64,000 bases of DNA from Acidilutibacter cellobiosedens (GTDB lineage Bacteria > Bacillota > Clostridia > Tissierellales > Acidilutibacteraceae): the NCBI RefSeq assembly GCF_004103715.1, contig NZ_CP035282.1, positions 2,996,001 to 3,060,000 on the forward strand, given 5' to 3'. Both the position numbers and the translations under genes were made by a program. Each line of letters begins with the position of its first letter. Position 1 is the stretch's first letter. Under the pieces are notes generated by a model. That model was not told the DNA's origin, did not search any database, and worked only from the letters and a program-made list of their open reading frames with translations. Positions 45,917 to 55,341 of this stretch are shown one piece after another.

Positions 45917-46909
45917 CTATCTATTCAATGTCTTGTTTACTGCAGATTTTATTTGTTCTTCACTCGGTACTACTGCCTTCTCCAATTCGGGATTATATGG
46001 TATTGGCACGTCCAAACCCGCAAGTCTGATTATAGGCGAATCCAAATAATCAAAGGCTTCGCTTTCCGTTACAACAGAAGCTATCTCTCCCAAATACCCT
46101 CCTGTTTTAGCTGCTTCATTTACTAATATCAATCTTCCCGTCTTTTTAACAGAATTTATTATCATTTCCTTATCTAAAGGGACCAATGTTCTCGGATCTA
46201 CTACTTCTATACTTACTCCTTCCTTCTCCATTTCCTCGGCAACCTTTATCACTCTCGGAAGCATCCTCCCGTAGCTCACTATTGTTACATCTTTTCCTTC
46301 ATGTTTAATTTCCCCTTCCCCTAATGGGATTATAAAATCCTCATCTTCGGGAACGGGGCCTTTAACCTTATACAATGTCTTCTGTTCGACAAATACCACA
46401 GGATTATTATCCCTTATGGCTGCTTTTAAAAGCCCTTTTGCATCTTTCGGGGTTCCCGGTACCACTACTTTAAGTCCGGGTACATGGCAAAACCACGCTT
46501 CCAAACTTTGAGAATGTTGGGCTGCCGCTCCTGTTCCCGACCCTCCCGGACATCTCAAAACCATTGGAACTTTTGCTTTTCCTCCAAACATATAGCGCAT
46601 TTTTGCTGCCTGGTTGACTAAGGAATCCATAGCAATAGTGGTAAAATCCATAAACATTATTTCTACAATAGGCCTCATCCCGGTAACCGCCGCTCCGGCA
46701 GCAGCTCCAACTATGGCCGCTTCAGATATGGGGGTATCTCTTACCCTATCCTTCCCAAACTCTTCAAACATTCCCACAGATACTCCGAAAGCTCCTCCAT
46801 ATATTCCTACATCTTCTCCCATCAGAAATACATTTTCATCTCTTCTCATCTCTTCACACATTGCCGTCTTAACTGCATCTTTATAAGTCATTTCTTTCAT
46901 CTGTCCCAT
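45917..46909 (-). CDS. 2-oxoacid/acetoin dehydrogenase E1 component beta subunit
   Basis: A 330-residue transketolase-type beta subunit. It has [15 protein letters not shown], the pyrimidine-contacting region and the C-terminal transketolase domain ([18 protein letters not shown]). The start is ATG at 46907-46909. It works with the alpha subunit, whose stop it adjoins, to decarboxylate or cleave the substrate using thiamine diphosphate. Acetoin, pyruvate or branched 2-oxoacid as substrate cannot be settled from sequence by eye. Confidence 0.93.
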   Translation of the reverse strand: MGQMKEMTYKDAVKTAMCEEMRRDENVFLMGEDVGIYGGAFGVSVGMFEEFGKDRVRDTPISEAAIVGAAAGAAVTGMRPIVEIMFMDFTTIAMDSLVNQAAKMRYMFGGKAKVPMVLRCPGGSGTGAAAQHSQSLEAWFCHVPGLKVVVPGTPKDAKGLLKAAIRDNNPVVFVEQKTLYKVKGPVPEDEDFIIPLGEGEIKHEGKDVTIVSYGRMLPRVIKVAEEMEKEGVSIEVVDPRTLVPLDKEMIINSVKKTGRLILVNEAAKTGGYLGEIASVVTESEAFDYLDSPIIRLAGLDVPIPYNPELEKAVVPSEEQIKSAVNKTLNR

Positions 46910-46922
46910 TTCCTTCTCCCTC

Positions 46923-47885
46923 CTATGCATACACGTCTTCAGTCACAGTTTCAATCGGTGGATTTGGACTGTTGTTTGCAAATTCCACAGCCTCTTCTAT
47001 CTGATCCTTAGCCGTTTTTTCTATATCATTTAACTCTTCTTCTTTTGCTATATTGTTTTCCAATATATATTTTCTCAATCTCCTAATGGGACATTTCTTT
47101 TTCCATTCCTCTACTTCTTCCTTTGTTCTGTACACTTGAGCATCGGACTTTGAATGTCCCAGCCATCTGTATGTTTTACTTTCAACCAGTACGGGCCCTT
47201 TCCCGCTTCTTACATACTCAGACACTTCCTTTATCAAATTATAAACATCTATTGCATTGTTTCCGTCTACTACATATCCGGGAATTCCGTAAGCCTTTGC
47301 CCTTATTGCTATATCCTTGATATTCATTGAATTTTTTACCGGTACCGACATACCGTATAAGTTATTCTCACAATAGAAAATCACCGGCAATTTCCATACA
47401 GATGCCAAATTCAGCGATTCATGAAAACTTCCTTCATTGGAAGCTCCATCCCCAAAGAAACACAGGACAATCTTTCCGGTCTTTTTCATCTGCTGAGTCA
47501 ACGCTGCACCTACAGCTATTCCGTGTCCGCCCCCGACTACTCCGTTAGCTCCCAAATTTCCTGCTTCTACATCTGCTATATGCATGGAACCGCCTTTACC
47601 TTTGCAATATCCTGTATATTTCCCCAAAAGTTCAGCCATCATTTTATTTAAATCTATTCCTTTCCCAATAACCTGACTATGCCCTCTATGAGTTGACGTG
47701 ATTAAATCATCCTTATTTAATGCCATACAAGCTGCAACACTCGATGCCTCTTCTCCGACGGAAAGATGAGTTGTCCCATGAACCATCCCTCTTGCAAAAA
47801 AGTAACTCACCTTTTCCTCAAACGCCCTTGCTTGGTTCATTCTCTTATACATTTCCAATATTGTCTCTTTATCAATATAAGTCAT
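46923..47885 (-). CDS. 2-oxoacid/acetoin dehydrogenase E1 component alpha subunit
   Basis: A 320-residue thiamine-diphosphate enzyme subunit with the TPP motif [23 protein letters not shown]...ENN and the active-site region [24 protein letters not shown] and [18 protein letters not shown] resemble acetoin-dehydrogenase alpha chains. From the ATG at 47883-47885, with GGAGG seven bases upstream. First gene of the complex operon; no clear promoter is visible in the 98-bp gap, so readthrough from the upstream unit is possible. Confidence 0.92.
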   Translation of the reverse strand: MTYIDKETILEMYKRMNQARAFEEKVSYFFARGMVHGTTHLSVGEEASSVAACMALNKDDLITSTHRGHSQVIGKGIDLNKMMAELLGKYTGYCKGKGGSMHIADVEAGNLGANGVVGGGHGIAVGAALTQQMKKTGKIVLCFFGDGASNEGSFHESLNLASVWKLPVIFYCENNLYGMSVPVKNSMNIKDIAIRAKAYGIPGYVVDGNNAIDVYNLIKEVSEYVRSGKGPVLVESKTYRWLGHSKSDAQVYRTKEEVEEWKKKCPIRRLRKYILENNIAKEEELNDIEKTAKDQIEEAVEFANNSPNPPIETVTEDVYA

Positions 47886-47922
47886 ATATATTCCTCCTGT
47901 TTTATTAAAAATATTCATTATA

Positions 47923-47962
47923 TATAAAAATGAGAATGGCCTATTCCAATTCTCATTTTTAT
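47923..47962 (-). terminator. Hairpin after the SAF-dehydrogenase gene
   Basis: AAAAATGAGAATtGG / CC-ATTCTCATTTTT on the minus strand with a T-run, 22 bp after the stop codon. It separates the SAF gene from the E1 alpha operon. Confidence 0.7.
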
Positions 47963-47983
47963 ATATTTCCGTTAATAAATTTT

Positions 47984-49276
47984 CTATCCTATAAGATCTT
48001 CCTGTATCTGCCTTAGTTTATATATCAAAGTTGTAGTATCCAGTTTGACCATGTCATAGGATATAGCTTCGCCTTTTTTTATGTCCCTTTTAGCAACAGC
48101 ATTCTTATTTATCAAGCCGAAGGGTACCAAATTATCCTTTCTAGCATTTTCATAAGTATCAACACTTCCGTAAGCCGTATATCCTCCTAACCCGTCAAAT
48201 TTTTCTCCTGCCTTCAAATCCTTTTTAGCTATAGTGATAGTTTCCGCTATAGGTTTACCCATAGGTATAATTGTTGGTTGATGATCTAAGACAGCTTTTG
48301 CAACGGTTAATGGAGTTTCAAGACTTGTAAGATGATATGGACGATAAAGAACATAATTTGGCCCAGGTCCCATACTTAAATATTGCATTTCACGATGAAC
48401 CTGAGGAAGTTTACTCGTTATTATTATAAATACTCCCGGAGCAATTCCATTAACGTAATCTACAATTCTGTATTGATTTAAAATGCCGCCCTCACTTTTT
48501 AATCTAAAAATACCTGTCAGCTCATTTACGGTAGCCGATGGTGCATGAGCTCCTCTTATATCGGGTATGAATCCTGTAGCATTAGCCATGCATGTCAATT
48601 CCACCATGGTTTTAGTTCCGTCTTTAAAAGATGTCAACATCTTAGGACTTACACCTGATTTTAAGGCTTGTTCATAAACACTATCTGGATTTGACTCCAA
48701 ATTTACCGGATTATTTTTGCCTTTTCCTATAGCAAGGACATCAAACCCTGCTGCGTCGGCAAAATCATACAATTCCTTCACAACCCCCGGTTCGTCTCCT
48801 GCCGTTCCTGTATATACTACTCCTGCATTTTGAGCAAATTTATTAAGTATCGGTCCTATGACCACATCTGCTTCCACATTGAGCATTACGATATGTTTTT
48901 TGTTGAATATAGAATCCATCGCCAATTTAGCACCGATATCAGGAACTCCTGTAGCATCTACTACCGCATCTATAAGGTTTGCCCTTGCGGCAAAGTCAAA
49001 ATCCTGAGCAACTACATATTTCCCCTCTTCTATACTCCTATTTACTTGTTCAAGGGTATTTGCTATAATTATATCTTCTTTTCTAATGCCAGCTAATGTA
49101 TAAGCTTCCACTGCGTTATCCAAATTTATGTCTACTACAAGAGAAGGAATCATACCTTTCATCAACATAGTTTGGCTGACCATCCCTTTTCCCATCTGTC
49201 CTGCTCCTACCAGTCCAACCTTTATTTGTTTGCCTTCTTCTTCTAACTTAGCCAATCTTGTGTTCAGTCCCAACAT
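47984..49276 (-). CDS. SAF-domain NAD(P)-dependent dehydrogenase, homoserine-dehydrogenase-like
   Basis: A 430-residue protein with an N-terminal Rossmann domain (IKVGLVGAGQMGKGM, residues about 18-32), an aspartate/homoserine-dehydrogenase-like central region (VVDATGVPDIGAKLAMDSI, TGTAGDEPGVVKELYDFA) and a C-terminal SAF domain (NAVAKRDIKKGEAISYDMV). Substrate unknown. It follows the glucitol-type PTS genes on the same strand, which encode no sorbitol-6-phosphate dehydrogenase, so it may act on the product of that transporter. Own promoter at 49344-49372. Confidence 0.8.
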   Translation of the reverse strand: MLGLNTRLAKLEEEGKQIKVGLVGAGQMGKGMVSQTMLMKGMIPSLVVDINLDNAVEAYTLAGIRKEDIIIANTLEQVNRSIEEGKYVVAQDFDFAARANLIDAVVDATGVPDIGAKLAMDSIFNKKHIVMLNVEADVVIGPILNKFAQNAGVVYTGTAGDEPGVVKELYDFADAAGFDVLAIGKGKNNPVNLESNPDSVYEQALKSGVSPKMLTSFKDGTKTMVELTCMANATGFIPDIRGAHAPSATVNELTGIFRLKSEGGILNQYRIVDYVNGIAPGVFIIITSKLPQVHREMQYLSMGPGPNYVLYRPYHLTSLETPLTVAKAVLDHQPTIIPMGKPIAETITIAKKDLKAGEKFDGLGGYTAYGSVDTYENARKDNLVPFGLINKNAVAKRDIKKGEAISYDMVKLDTTTLIYKLRQIQEDLIG

Positions 49277-49343
49277 TTTTACTCCTCCATTTCTCAGCAT
49301 ATTATTGAAAAAAATTTCATACTATTAATTTTATTTCAAGATG

Positions 49344-49372
49344 ATTATATAGTTAAAATATAATATAGTCAA
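49344..49372 (-). promoter_or_regulatory. Promoter of the SAF-dehydrogenase gene
   Basis: TTGACT (49367-49372), 17 bp, TATAAT (49344-49349) on the minus strand, about 70 bp upstream of the start. Confidence 0.75.
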
Positions 49373-49524
49373 CTTTTGTTCTTCCGACTAACAGATATAA
49401 AAGGGCTTTTTCAAAACCAATTTAACAGAAAATTTATAAGGAAATTATGGCTTTTTTTATATCTATATATCTATTTTTTGTTATAATGGTATAGAATTAA
49501 TTATTATTTTGAGGAGATATACAT

Positions 49525-49881
49525 CTAATATATGGAGATGATATCTCCTATCTTTATATCTTCTATATTATGCTTGCCTTCTAATATTATTACTCCGGGC
49601 AATTCCTTTTCGTTGAAATTTTTAAATTTAAAAGTACAATGGCCTAATTCTTTTAAAGTCCTATTAGCCTCATCGCCAACAGCGGTAACTGTGAATTTCT
49701 TATCGCCGATTACAATTGTATCTCCAATTTCTACATCTGCTTTCATCTTATCTATAGTATGAAGAACTGAAATTTCAGCCAATTCATCCGGAGCATTTTC
49801 GTTAAACAGTATTAGCATATTTTCTTCAATAAGATCTTTTACCATTTCCCCCATTCCTACCACTGTTACCGAGTATTTCAT
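49525..49881 (-). CDS. srlB: PTS glucitol/sorbitol-type transporter subunit IIA
   Basis: A 118-residue cytoplasmic phosphocarrier of the Gut family. The likely phosphohistidine is H41 in SVLHTIDK, and the barrel segments DTIVIGDKKFTVTAVG and LGHCTFKF are typical. It accepts phosphate from HPr and passes it to the IIB domain encoded 15 bp upstream. No srlD follows. Confidence 0.92.
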   Translation of the reverse strand: MKYSVTVVGMGEMVKDLIEENMLILFNENAPDELAEISVLHTIDKMKADVEIGDTIVIGDKKFTVTAVGDEANRTLKELGHCTFKFKNFNEKELPGVIILEGKHNIEDIKIGDIISIY

Positions 49882-49896
49882 AAAAATCCTCCTATT

Positions 49897-50877
49897 CTAT
49901 TTATATAGTCCGATGCTGAATAAATAAGCAATAATTACCGATATAGGTCCAGTAATCAGTCTGGAAAATAATATAGCTGGAACACCTATTTCCACTGTTT
50001 CCGGTTCTGCATCACCTAAGCTAAGCCCTACTGGGATAAAATCACAACCTACCTGGGGATCTATAGCAAATAACGCAGGAAGTGCATATTGGGGAGGTAT
50101 ATTGCCTTTACCTATTTCCACACCTACAAGTACCCCTACTATTTGTGCTATAACAGCTCCAGGACCAAGCAATGGAGAAAGTATGGGAATTGCTGCTATA
50201 AGGGATATAACTAATAATCCGCCTAAGCTTCCGGAGAAGGGAGCTACAAATTTAGCAATAATATCTCCTATACCGCTTTTCAATATGATCCCAACAAGCA
50301 TAGAAACAAAAGCCATAAAGGGAAGTATATTTTTAATTACAGAATCTATCGATTCTTTCCCCGCTGAATAAAATATTCCGACTACTTTTCCTGTCCCTTT
50401 TCCTATTCTTTCAATTATATTGCCCTTTTTTGCGTATACCTCTTTTTCTATAGCCACAGTATCAGTACTGCCCTGATTATTGTGTTCACGAGTTTCTTCT
50501 TCCAATTCTTCCGTTAAAACTATATCCTTTAACCCCACCCCAGATACGTAAACATCTTCTCTTATATATTTAGCTAAAGGTCCCGATTGCCCTACAGGTA
50601 CTAAATTAACCGTCAGGATATTTTTTTTCGGATATACACCACATCTTGCAGTACCTCCACAATCTATAACAACCACTGCAATTTCTTCATCAGGCACAGA
50701 TGTTTTAAACCCATCTACCGTTACTCCTCCGGTTAAATCCGCTATTCTTTGTGCCACATCGGAAATTCCCCCACCAGTAACAGATACTATCTTGTCCTTT
50801 CCGGACTTTGGAGAAATAATTAAAGGACCTCCCCAACCTCCCGGGCCTTTCTCTATTTTTACGCTTTTATATTCCAT
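49897..50877 (-). CDS. srlE: PTS glucitol/sorbitol-type transporter subunit IIB (IIBC)
   Basis: A 326-residue protein. The N-terminal IIB domain carries the phosphocysteine in GGTARCGVYP, and the C-terminal half is membrane-embedded (about four hydrophobic spans, e.g. ILPFMAFVSMLVGIIL and SLGGLLVISLIAAIPIL). It opens with the Gut-family KGPGGWGGPLIISP. It phosphorylates the polyol during uptake with SrlA. The true substrate may differ from glucitol. Confidence 0.92.
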   Translation of the reverse strand: MEYKSVKIEKGPGGWGGPLIISPKSGKDKIVSVTGGGISDVAQRIADLTGGVTVDGFKTSVPDEEIAVVVIDCGGTARCGVYPKKNILTVNLVPVGQSGPLAKYIREDVYVSGVGLKDIVLTEELEEETREHNNQGSTDTVAIEKEVYAKKGNIIERIGKGTGKVVGIFYSAGKESIDSVIKNILPFMAFVSMLVGIILKSGIGDIIAKFVAPFSGSLGGLLVISLIAAIPILSPLLGPGAVIAQIVGVLVGVEIGKGNIPPQYALPALFAIDPQVGCDFIPVGLSLGDAEPETVEIGVPAILFSRLITGPISVIIAYLFSIGLYK

Positions 50878-50893
50878 AATATTTCCCTCCTAT

Positions 50894-51415
50894 TTATACC
50901 TGTTTTTTGCTCAACATCTTGTTAGTAATAAACTCTGTAGTAATTCCGCGAATAAATATAACAATGAGTCCTACTACAAAATACCTTATAGCAAGGTCTC
51001 CCTGGGAATAACCTAATTTCTGTATTCCCTGCGCTATTCCCAGATAGACAAACAATTCCGCGGAGTTAGCATGAGGAAACAGCCCTGTTATAGGATGTAC
51101 AAAAGATACTGCCGCGTCATAAAAAGCTGGTTTATACTTTTCCTTTAAAAATTTTCCAAAAGTATAACACATGGGATTGGTCAAAAAGAACACGGATATA
51201 AACGGAAGTATAATATACCTTGAAAATACATTCTTTGTGGCCTTTTGAGCAACTCTTTGAACCTTATCCTCCCCTATGATTTTTATCAACGCATTTACGA
51301 ATGTTATCAATACAATAAGAGTCGGAAGTATTCCTGTTATTAACCCAACAAGATTTTCTCCGCCTGCCTGAAATAAAGATATAAATCCTTCAGCTATCTT
51401 TGCAAGAGTTTTCAT
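50894..51415 (-). CDS. srlA: PTS glucitol/sorbitol-type transporter subunit IIC
   Basis: A 173-residue membrane subunit with about four spans and the family motifs GGENLVGLITGILPTLIVL and FLTNPMCYTFGKFLKEKYKPAF. It forms the permease channel with SrlE, encoded 16 bp downstream. Confidence 0.92.
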   Translation of the reverse strand: MKTLAKIAEGFISLFQAGGENLVGLITGILPTLIVLITFVNALIKIIGEDKVQRVAQKATKNVFSRYIILPFISVFFLTNPMCYTFGKFLKEKYKPAFYDAAVSFVHPITGLFPHANSAELFVYLGIAQGIQKLGYSQGDLAIRYFVVGLIVIFIRGITTEFITNKMLSKKQV

Positions 51416-51494
51416 TTACATATTCCCCCTTTATTTTTAAATTAATAATTAAAATCTACCCTCCTTTCGCCTATAATTAATAAACTTTTTATAT

Positions 51495-51848
51495 TTAATC
51501 AAACGCTTTTTTCAATGCCATAGCTGTCTTTTTATCTTTTAAAGAAGGTAATTCTTTTTTTATCTCGTCAATGGATTTATTTATGAATTCTTCCTTTACT
51601 TTGAATCTGTCAAATACTGTTATTCCCCTCATCTCCTGAGCATTCACCACTTTATTGTCTTTATCCACGGCTAATATAACAATTATTCCCTGAGATATTC
51701 TTCCTTTTTGTTGGCCGATTAGTAATTTCCCTTCTTTTTTCATAGTTCCCACTACTTTTTTAAAATTTCTTATCTGAAAATAAGAGAGAATTCCCTGCAA
51801 TATCCACATAGAAAATATAAATATTATAACCTTTGTTAAATCGCTCAT
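51495..51848 (-). CDS. gutM: Glucitol operon activator GutM
   Basis: A 117-residue protein with one N-terminal membrane span (VIIFIFSMWILQGILSYF) and a cytoplasmic part (GRISQGIIVILAVDKDNKVVNAQEM). I chose the ATG at 51846-51848 with AGGGG upstream, since the longer ORF would run into the regulator gene. In other bacteria GutM activates glucitol gene expression. Confidence 0.9.
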   Translation of the reverse strand: MSDLTKVIIFIFSMWILQGILSYFQIRNFKKVVGTMKKEGKLLIGQQKGRISQGIIVILAVDKDNKVVNAQEMRGITVFDRFKVKEEFINKSIDEIKKELPSLKDKKTAMALKKAFD

Positions 51849-51861
51849 TATTTCACCCCTA

Positions 51862-52827
51862 TCAAAATGCATATGATAAATCAAGAACTGCTTCCGCCGT
51901 TTTGCTGTCAACAATTAGAACATCTACATATCCTCCTGCTATAGAAGCCAAAATTGCCTTTTTCTTCTCTATATATCCTGCCACTCCTATCTTTAAAGGA
52001 ACTTTTTTTAATGACTCTAAGCTGATTCCTATAATTCTTTTATTCAGTTCAAATTTGTCTCCGCTTCCGTATTTATCAATAAACATGGAACAAATATCGG
52101 CAGTAGCTCCTTGTCTTTCTAAATCTTCAATATCATCTAATGTAAAATATCCGCTTTCGATCAATGTAGAGGTATTTAATAGAGGAAAACCTATTCCCAT
52201 TAAAGCAATATCTGCTTTTTTCATTAATTCAAAAAATGCCTGTATATTTTTATCATGAATAAAGATTTCCTTTCTATCTTCATTGTCAACTATGGAAGGA
52301 GCATACAACATTCTACTTTCTCCCTTGAATTTTTTAGAGAGTTCAAGAGCTATACTGTTTGAATGAATTTCTATATTTGTTTCACCAACTCCCCCGACCA
52401 AAGGAATAAATGTAACTTTATTTCTCCTGTCATTTTTCACATATTCAGGAATCTTACTTAAAGTTGTTCCCCAAGTCACTCCTATTATTTGGTCATCTTT
52501 AATTACCCGTTTTAAGTATTCTGCTGCCGCCCTTGCCAGCTCTCTCTTTATCTCTTCCGGCTCATTAGTCATACTGTCAACTATGATTACCTCTTTCAAT
52601 TTAAACTTTCTTTCCATCTGTTTTTCCAAATCAATATACTGATTTTTAATAGGATTAACTACGGAAATTTTCACTATATTCTCATTCCTTGCGGATGATA
52701 ATATTCTTGAAACAGAAGATTTAGAAATTTGCAATTTTTCTGCTATTTCTCCTTGATTTAATCCTTCATCATAATACATCTGCGCACATTTAACCATAAG
52801 TCTAATATCATAATTATTTTTACTCAT
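51862..52827 (-). CDS. SorC/DeoR-class sugar-binding transcriptional regulator
   Basis: A 321-residue regulator. An N-terminal helix-turn-helix (LNQGEIAEKLQISKSSVSRIL, about residues 23-43) precedes a SorC-type sugar-phosphate-binding domain with GVTWGTTLSKIPEYV, FIPLVGGVGE and MGIGFPLLNTSTLIESGYF. It is first in the operon with gutM-srlA-srlE-srlB and presumably controls it in response to a phosphorylated polyol. Confidence 0.93.
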   Translation of the reverse strand: MSKNNYDIRLMVKCAQMYYDEGLNQGEIAEKLQISKSSVSRILSSARNENIVKISVVNPIKNQYIDLEKQMERKFKLKEVIIVDSMTNEPEEIKRELARAAAEYLKRVIKDDQIIGVTWGTTLSKIPEYVKNDRRNKVTFIPLVGGVGETNIEIHSNSIALELSKKFKGESRMLYAPSIVDNEDRKEIFIHDKNIQAFFELMKKADIALMGIGFPLLNTSTLIESGYFTLDDIEDLERQGATADICSMFIDKYGSGDKFELNKRIIGISLESLKKVPLKIGVAGYIEKKKAILASIAGGYVDVLIVDSKTAEAVLDLSYAF

Positions 52828-52884
52828 ACCAACCATCCTTGAATTTTTTTTCAATATATTAAATTATTTTCATAATTTACTTAT

Positions 52885-52913
52885 AAAATATCAACAATTT
52901 TTTATGTTGTCAA
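52885..52913 (-). promoter_or_regulatory. Promoter of the glucitol-type PTS operon
   Basis: TTGACA (52908-52913), 17 bp, TATTTT (52885-52890) on the minus strand, about 58 bp upstream of the regulator start. The rest of the 52828-53045 gap is AT-rich with no recognisable gene. Confidence 0.6.
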
Positions 52914-53044
52914 GTTATGTTTATTTTTTCACTATTTAATTATATGATATACACAATAAATTCAATAAAAAAATTTTTAAAAAACTTTTATAAGTAAATA
53001 AAAATCAATTTATTGATTGAAATTTAACAATTTAAAATAAGGCT

Positions 53045-53070
53045 AAAAAATCAAGAGGCTATTCGCCTCT
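53045..53070 (-). terminator. Terminator overlapping the HAD gene end
   Basis: AGAGGCGAATAGCCTCT followed by TGATTTTTT; the TAG stop codon lies in the loop region of this hairpin. Confidence 0.8.
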
Positions 53071-53874
53071 CCAATATTTTTTAATTACATATTCCACTCC
53101 ATCTTCTCTATTGGAAAGAGTTATATAATCAGCCTCTTTCTTTACTGATTCCAATGCATTACCCATAGCCACTCCAAGACCGGCAAACTTAATCATAGAA
53201 ATATCATTTTCTCCGTCACCGATTGCCATTATATCTTTTCTGTCTATATTAAGCTTTTCGCTTATTACTTGTATAGCCTTCCCTTTGCTTACTTCAGGAT
53301 TCCAAATTTCTAAAAAATAAGGAAGAGAAAATCCAAATGATAGCTTTGAGCCAAATATTTTTTCCATTTTATCTTTAAATGATGCCAATACTTTATTATC
53401 ATCACATAAAAGCAGCTTCCCTATTCTGTCCCAATAATTATTATCATCTATAAATTTATATATGTTATCTACTTTATTAAGTCCTGATGCAGTATATGAG
53501 TCAAAAATGTTATATCCCTCTTTCTTTTTACTGTCCACATATATCTTATTTTTGATGAATACAAAGGTACAGATATCCCCTTCTTGACAATTTTTTATTA
53601 TATTTTCTGCTATTTTAGAATCAAGTTTTTTCTCATAAATTATATTTTCCCCTGTCCAGTCTGAAATAATTCCTCCATTAAATCCTATAACAAAATCCTT
53701 TATCCCCAACTCATGATTAAACGGTAATATAGAATTAGGTTCTCTTCCTGAAGCTAATATAATTCTTGCTCCCTCTTCATTTAATTCATGTATAATCTTT
53801 TTATTCTTTTCAGATATTTTATGTTTGGGGTTGAGAAGTGTTCCGTCTAAATCTAAAGTTAATATTTTAAACAT
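53059..53874 (-). CDS. Cof-type HAD-superfamily hydrolase
   Basis: A 271-residue HAD phosphatase of subclass IIB. Motif I is LTLDLDGTLLN (nucleophile Asp 8), motif II lies in ILASGRE, and motif IV in AIGDGENDISMIKFAGLGVAMGNA. A cap domain occupies the middle. Such enzymes dephosphorylate sugar phosphates, flavin or vitamin phosphates; the substrate here is unknown. It lies 10 bp after the HI0933-type flavoprotein gene and forms a pair with it. Confidence 0.9.
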   Translation of the reverse strand: MFKILTLDLDGTLLNPKHKISEKNKKIIHELNEEGARIILASGREPNSILPFNHELGIKDFVIGFNGGIISDWTGENIIYEKKLDSKIAENIIKNCQEGDICTFVFIKNKIYVDSKKKEGYNIFDSYTASGLNKVDNIYKFIDDNNYWDRIGKLLLCDDNKVLASFKDKMEKIFGSKLSFGFSLPYFLEIWNPEVSKGKAIQVISEKLNIDRKDIMAIGDGENDISMIKFAGLGVAMGNALESVKKEADYITLSNREDGVEYVIKKYWRGE

Positions 53875-53884
53875 TTTTTCCTCC

Positions 53885-55114
53885 TTAATCTAAGGCTGCA
53901 TTTTCGCCAGCAATATATCCTGAAGCCCAAGCCCATTGAAGGTTAAAGCCTCCACAGTCTCCGTCAATATCTATCAATTCTCCCGAAAAATACAGCCCTT
54001 TGATTATCTTCGACTCTAAAGTCTTCGAGTTTATTTCATCTGTGGAGACTCCTCCGGCTGTTATCTGACAGCTTGGGAAAGATTTGCTCCCTATAATTTT
54101 CATTTCCCAATTCATAAGAATATTAACTATCTTCTCCAATTCCATTTTGGTAATATTTCCTGCTGATTTTCTTCTGTCAATTTCGGTTTTTTTAAGCATT
54201 ATTCCTATAAGCCTCTTATTTATAAGTCCAATAAGGCTTTCTTCCATTGTTCTTTTGGGCTTATAACTAAATCTTTTTTTCAGATATTCTCTTAATTCCT
54301 CTTTTGTCCTATCATTAATAATCGAAATAATAACAACCGGATTTTGCCCCATATTAATCAGTTCCAAAGCTTCTCTCGATATCTGTAGAACAGGAGGACC
54401 TGATATACCATAATTGGTAAAAAGTATATCTCCTCTTTCTTCTCTAAGTATACATCCATGATTGGCAAGTTTAATGTTACCTATAATCTTGACTCCGTCT
54501 GCCTCTTTTAATAATCTTTCCTCTGTCTTTAATTGTACCAAGCCCGGAAATATATTTGTGATTTTATGTCCCAAGGATCTGCTTAGTTCATATCCATTGC
54601 CATCCGAACCTGACGAAGGCATAGATTTTCCTCCTGTAGCCAATATTATTTTATCAGTTCTGAGACTTGTTCCCTTTTCCGATCTGACTATAAACCCGTT
54701 TTCAATTTTTTTAACACTTTTTACATAAAAATCGCATATTGTCTCTACTTTCAACTCCTCCAATTCCATTCTTAAAACATCTAACACACTGGAACTTTGA
54801 AGAGACATAGGAAATACTTTTCCCCCCTCTTCCACTGTAGGAGTTATGCCTAATTTTTCAAAAAAATCTATAGTTTTATCTGCGCCAAACTGAGACAAAA
54901 TATATCTTGCAAATTCAGGATTCTCTCCATGATAATTTTTAATATCTATATCCATATTAGTATAATTACATCTTCCGTTTCCCGTCGCAAGTATCTTTTT
55001 ACCGACTCTGGGGTTTCTTTCAAGTATTGTAACTAATGCTCCCTTTCTTTTGGCAGCAATAGCTGCAATCATTCCCGAAGCTCCTCCTCCTATAACTATT
55101 ATTTTTTTTGACAT
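53885..55114 (-). CDS. HI0933-family NAD(P)/FAD-dependent oxidoreductase
   Basis: A 409-residue flavoprotein. The N-terminal dinucleotide fold (VIGGGASGMIAAIAAKRKG) is followed by GNGRCNYTN, LATGGKSMPSSGSDGNGYELSRSLGH and the C-terminal GGFNLQWAWASGYIAGENAA, all hallmarks of the HI0933/YhiN group. Physiological function of this group is not established. The Shine-Dalgarno is AAGGAG. Confidence 0.9.
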   Translation of the reverse strand: MSKKIIVIGGGASGMIAAIAAKRKGALVTILERNPRVGKKILATGNGRCNYTNMDIDIKNYHGENPEFARYILSQFGADKTIDFFEKLGITPTVEEGGKVFPMSLQSSSVLDVLRMELEELKVETICDFYVKSVKKIENGFIVRSEKGTSLRTDKIILATGGKSMPSSGSDGNGYELSRSLGHKITNIFPGLVQLKTEERLLKEADGVKIIGNIKLANHGCILREERGDILFTNYGISGPPVLQISREALELINMGQNPVVIISIINDRTKEELREYLKKRFSYKPKRTMEESLIGLINKRLIGIMLKKTEIDRRKSAGNITKMELEKIVNILMNWEMKIIGSKSFPSCQITAGGVSTDEINSKTLESKIIKGLYFSGELIDIDGDCGGFNLQWAWASGYIAGENAALD

Positions 55115-55212
55115 AATAAAAACTCCTTTTTACATAATCAATGATTATTATACCAAAAAATTATTATCAAATGAATCATTCTTTTAAAAATATTAAATAT
55201 AATTTGTCTAAA

Positions 55213-55259
55213 CTAAAAATAAGGGAGATAGTACATATTTTCTATGTGTTCTACCTCCC
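55213..55259 (-). terminator. Terminator of the amine-dehydrogenase-like gene
   Basis: GGGAGGTAG..ACATA / TATGT..TATCTCCC hairpin on the minus strand followed by TTATTTTTAG, about 80 bp after the stop codon. Confidence 0.65.
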
Positions 55260-55341
55260 GAAATAGTGTTATTATTTAAATTTTACGGTACACCAAACTT
55301 TTTTCGTATTATTTCAAACATCCGTTTAATAAACAACCCTG

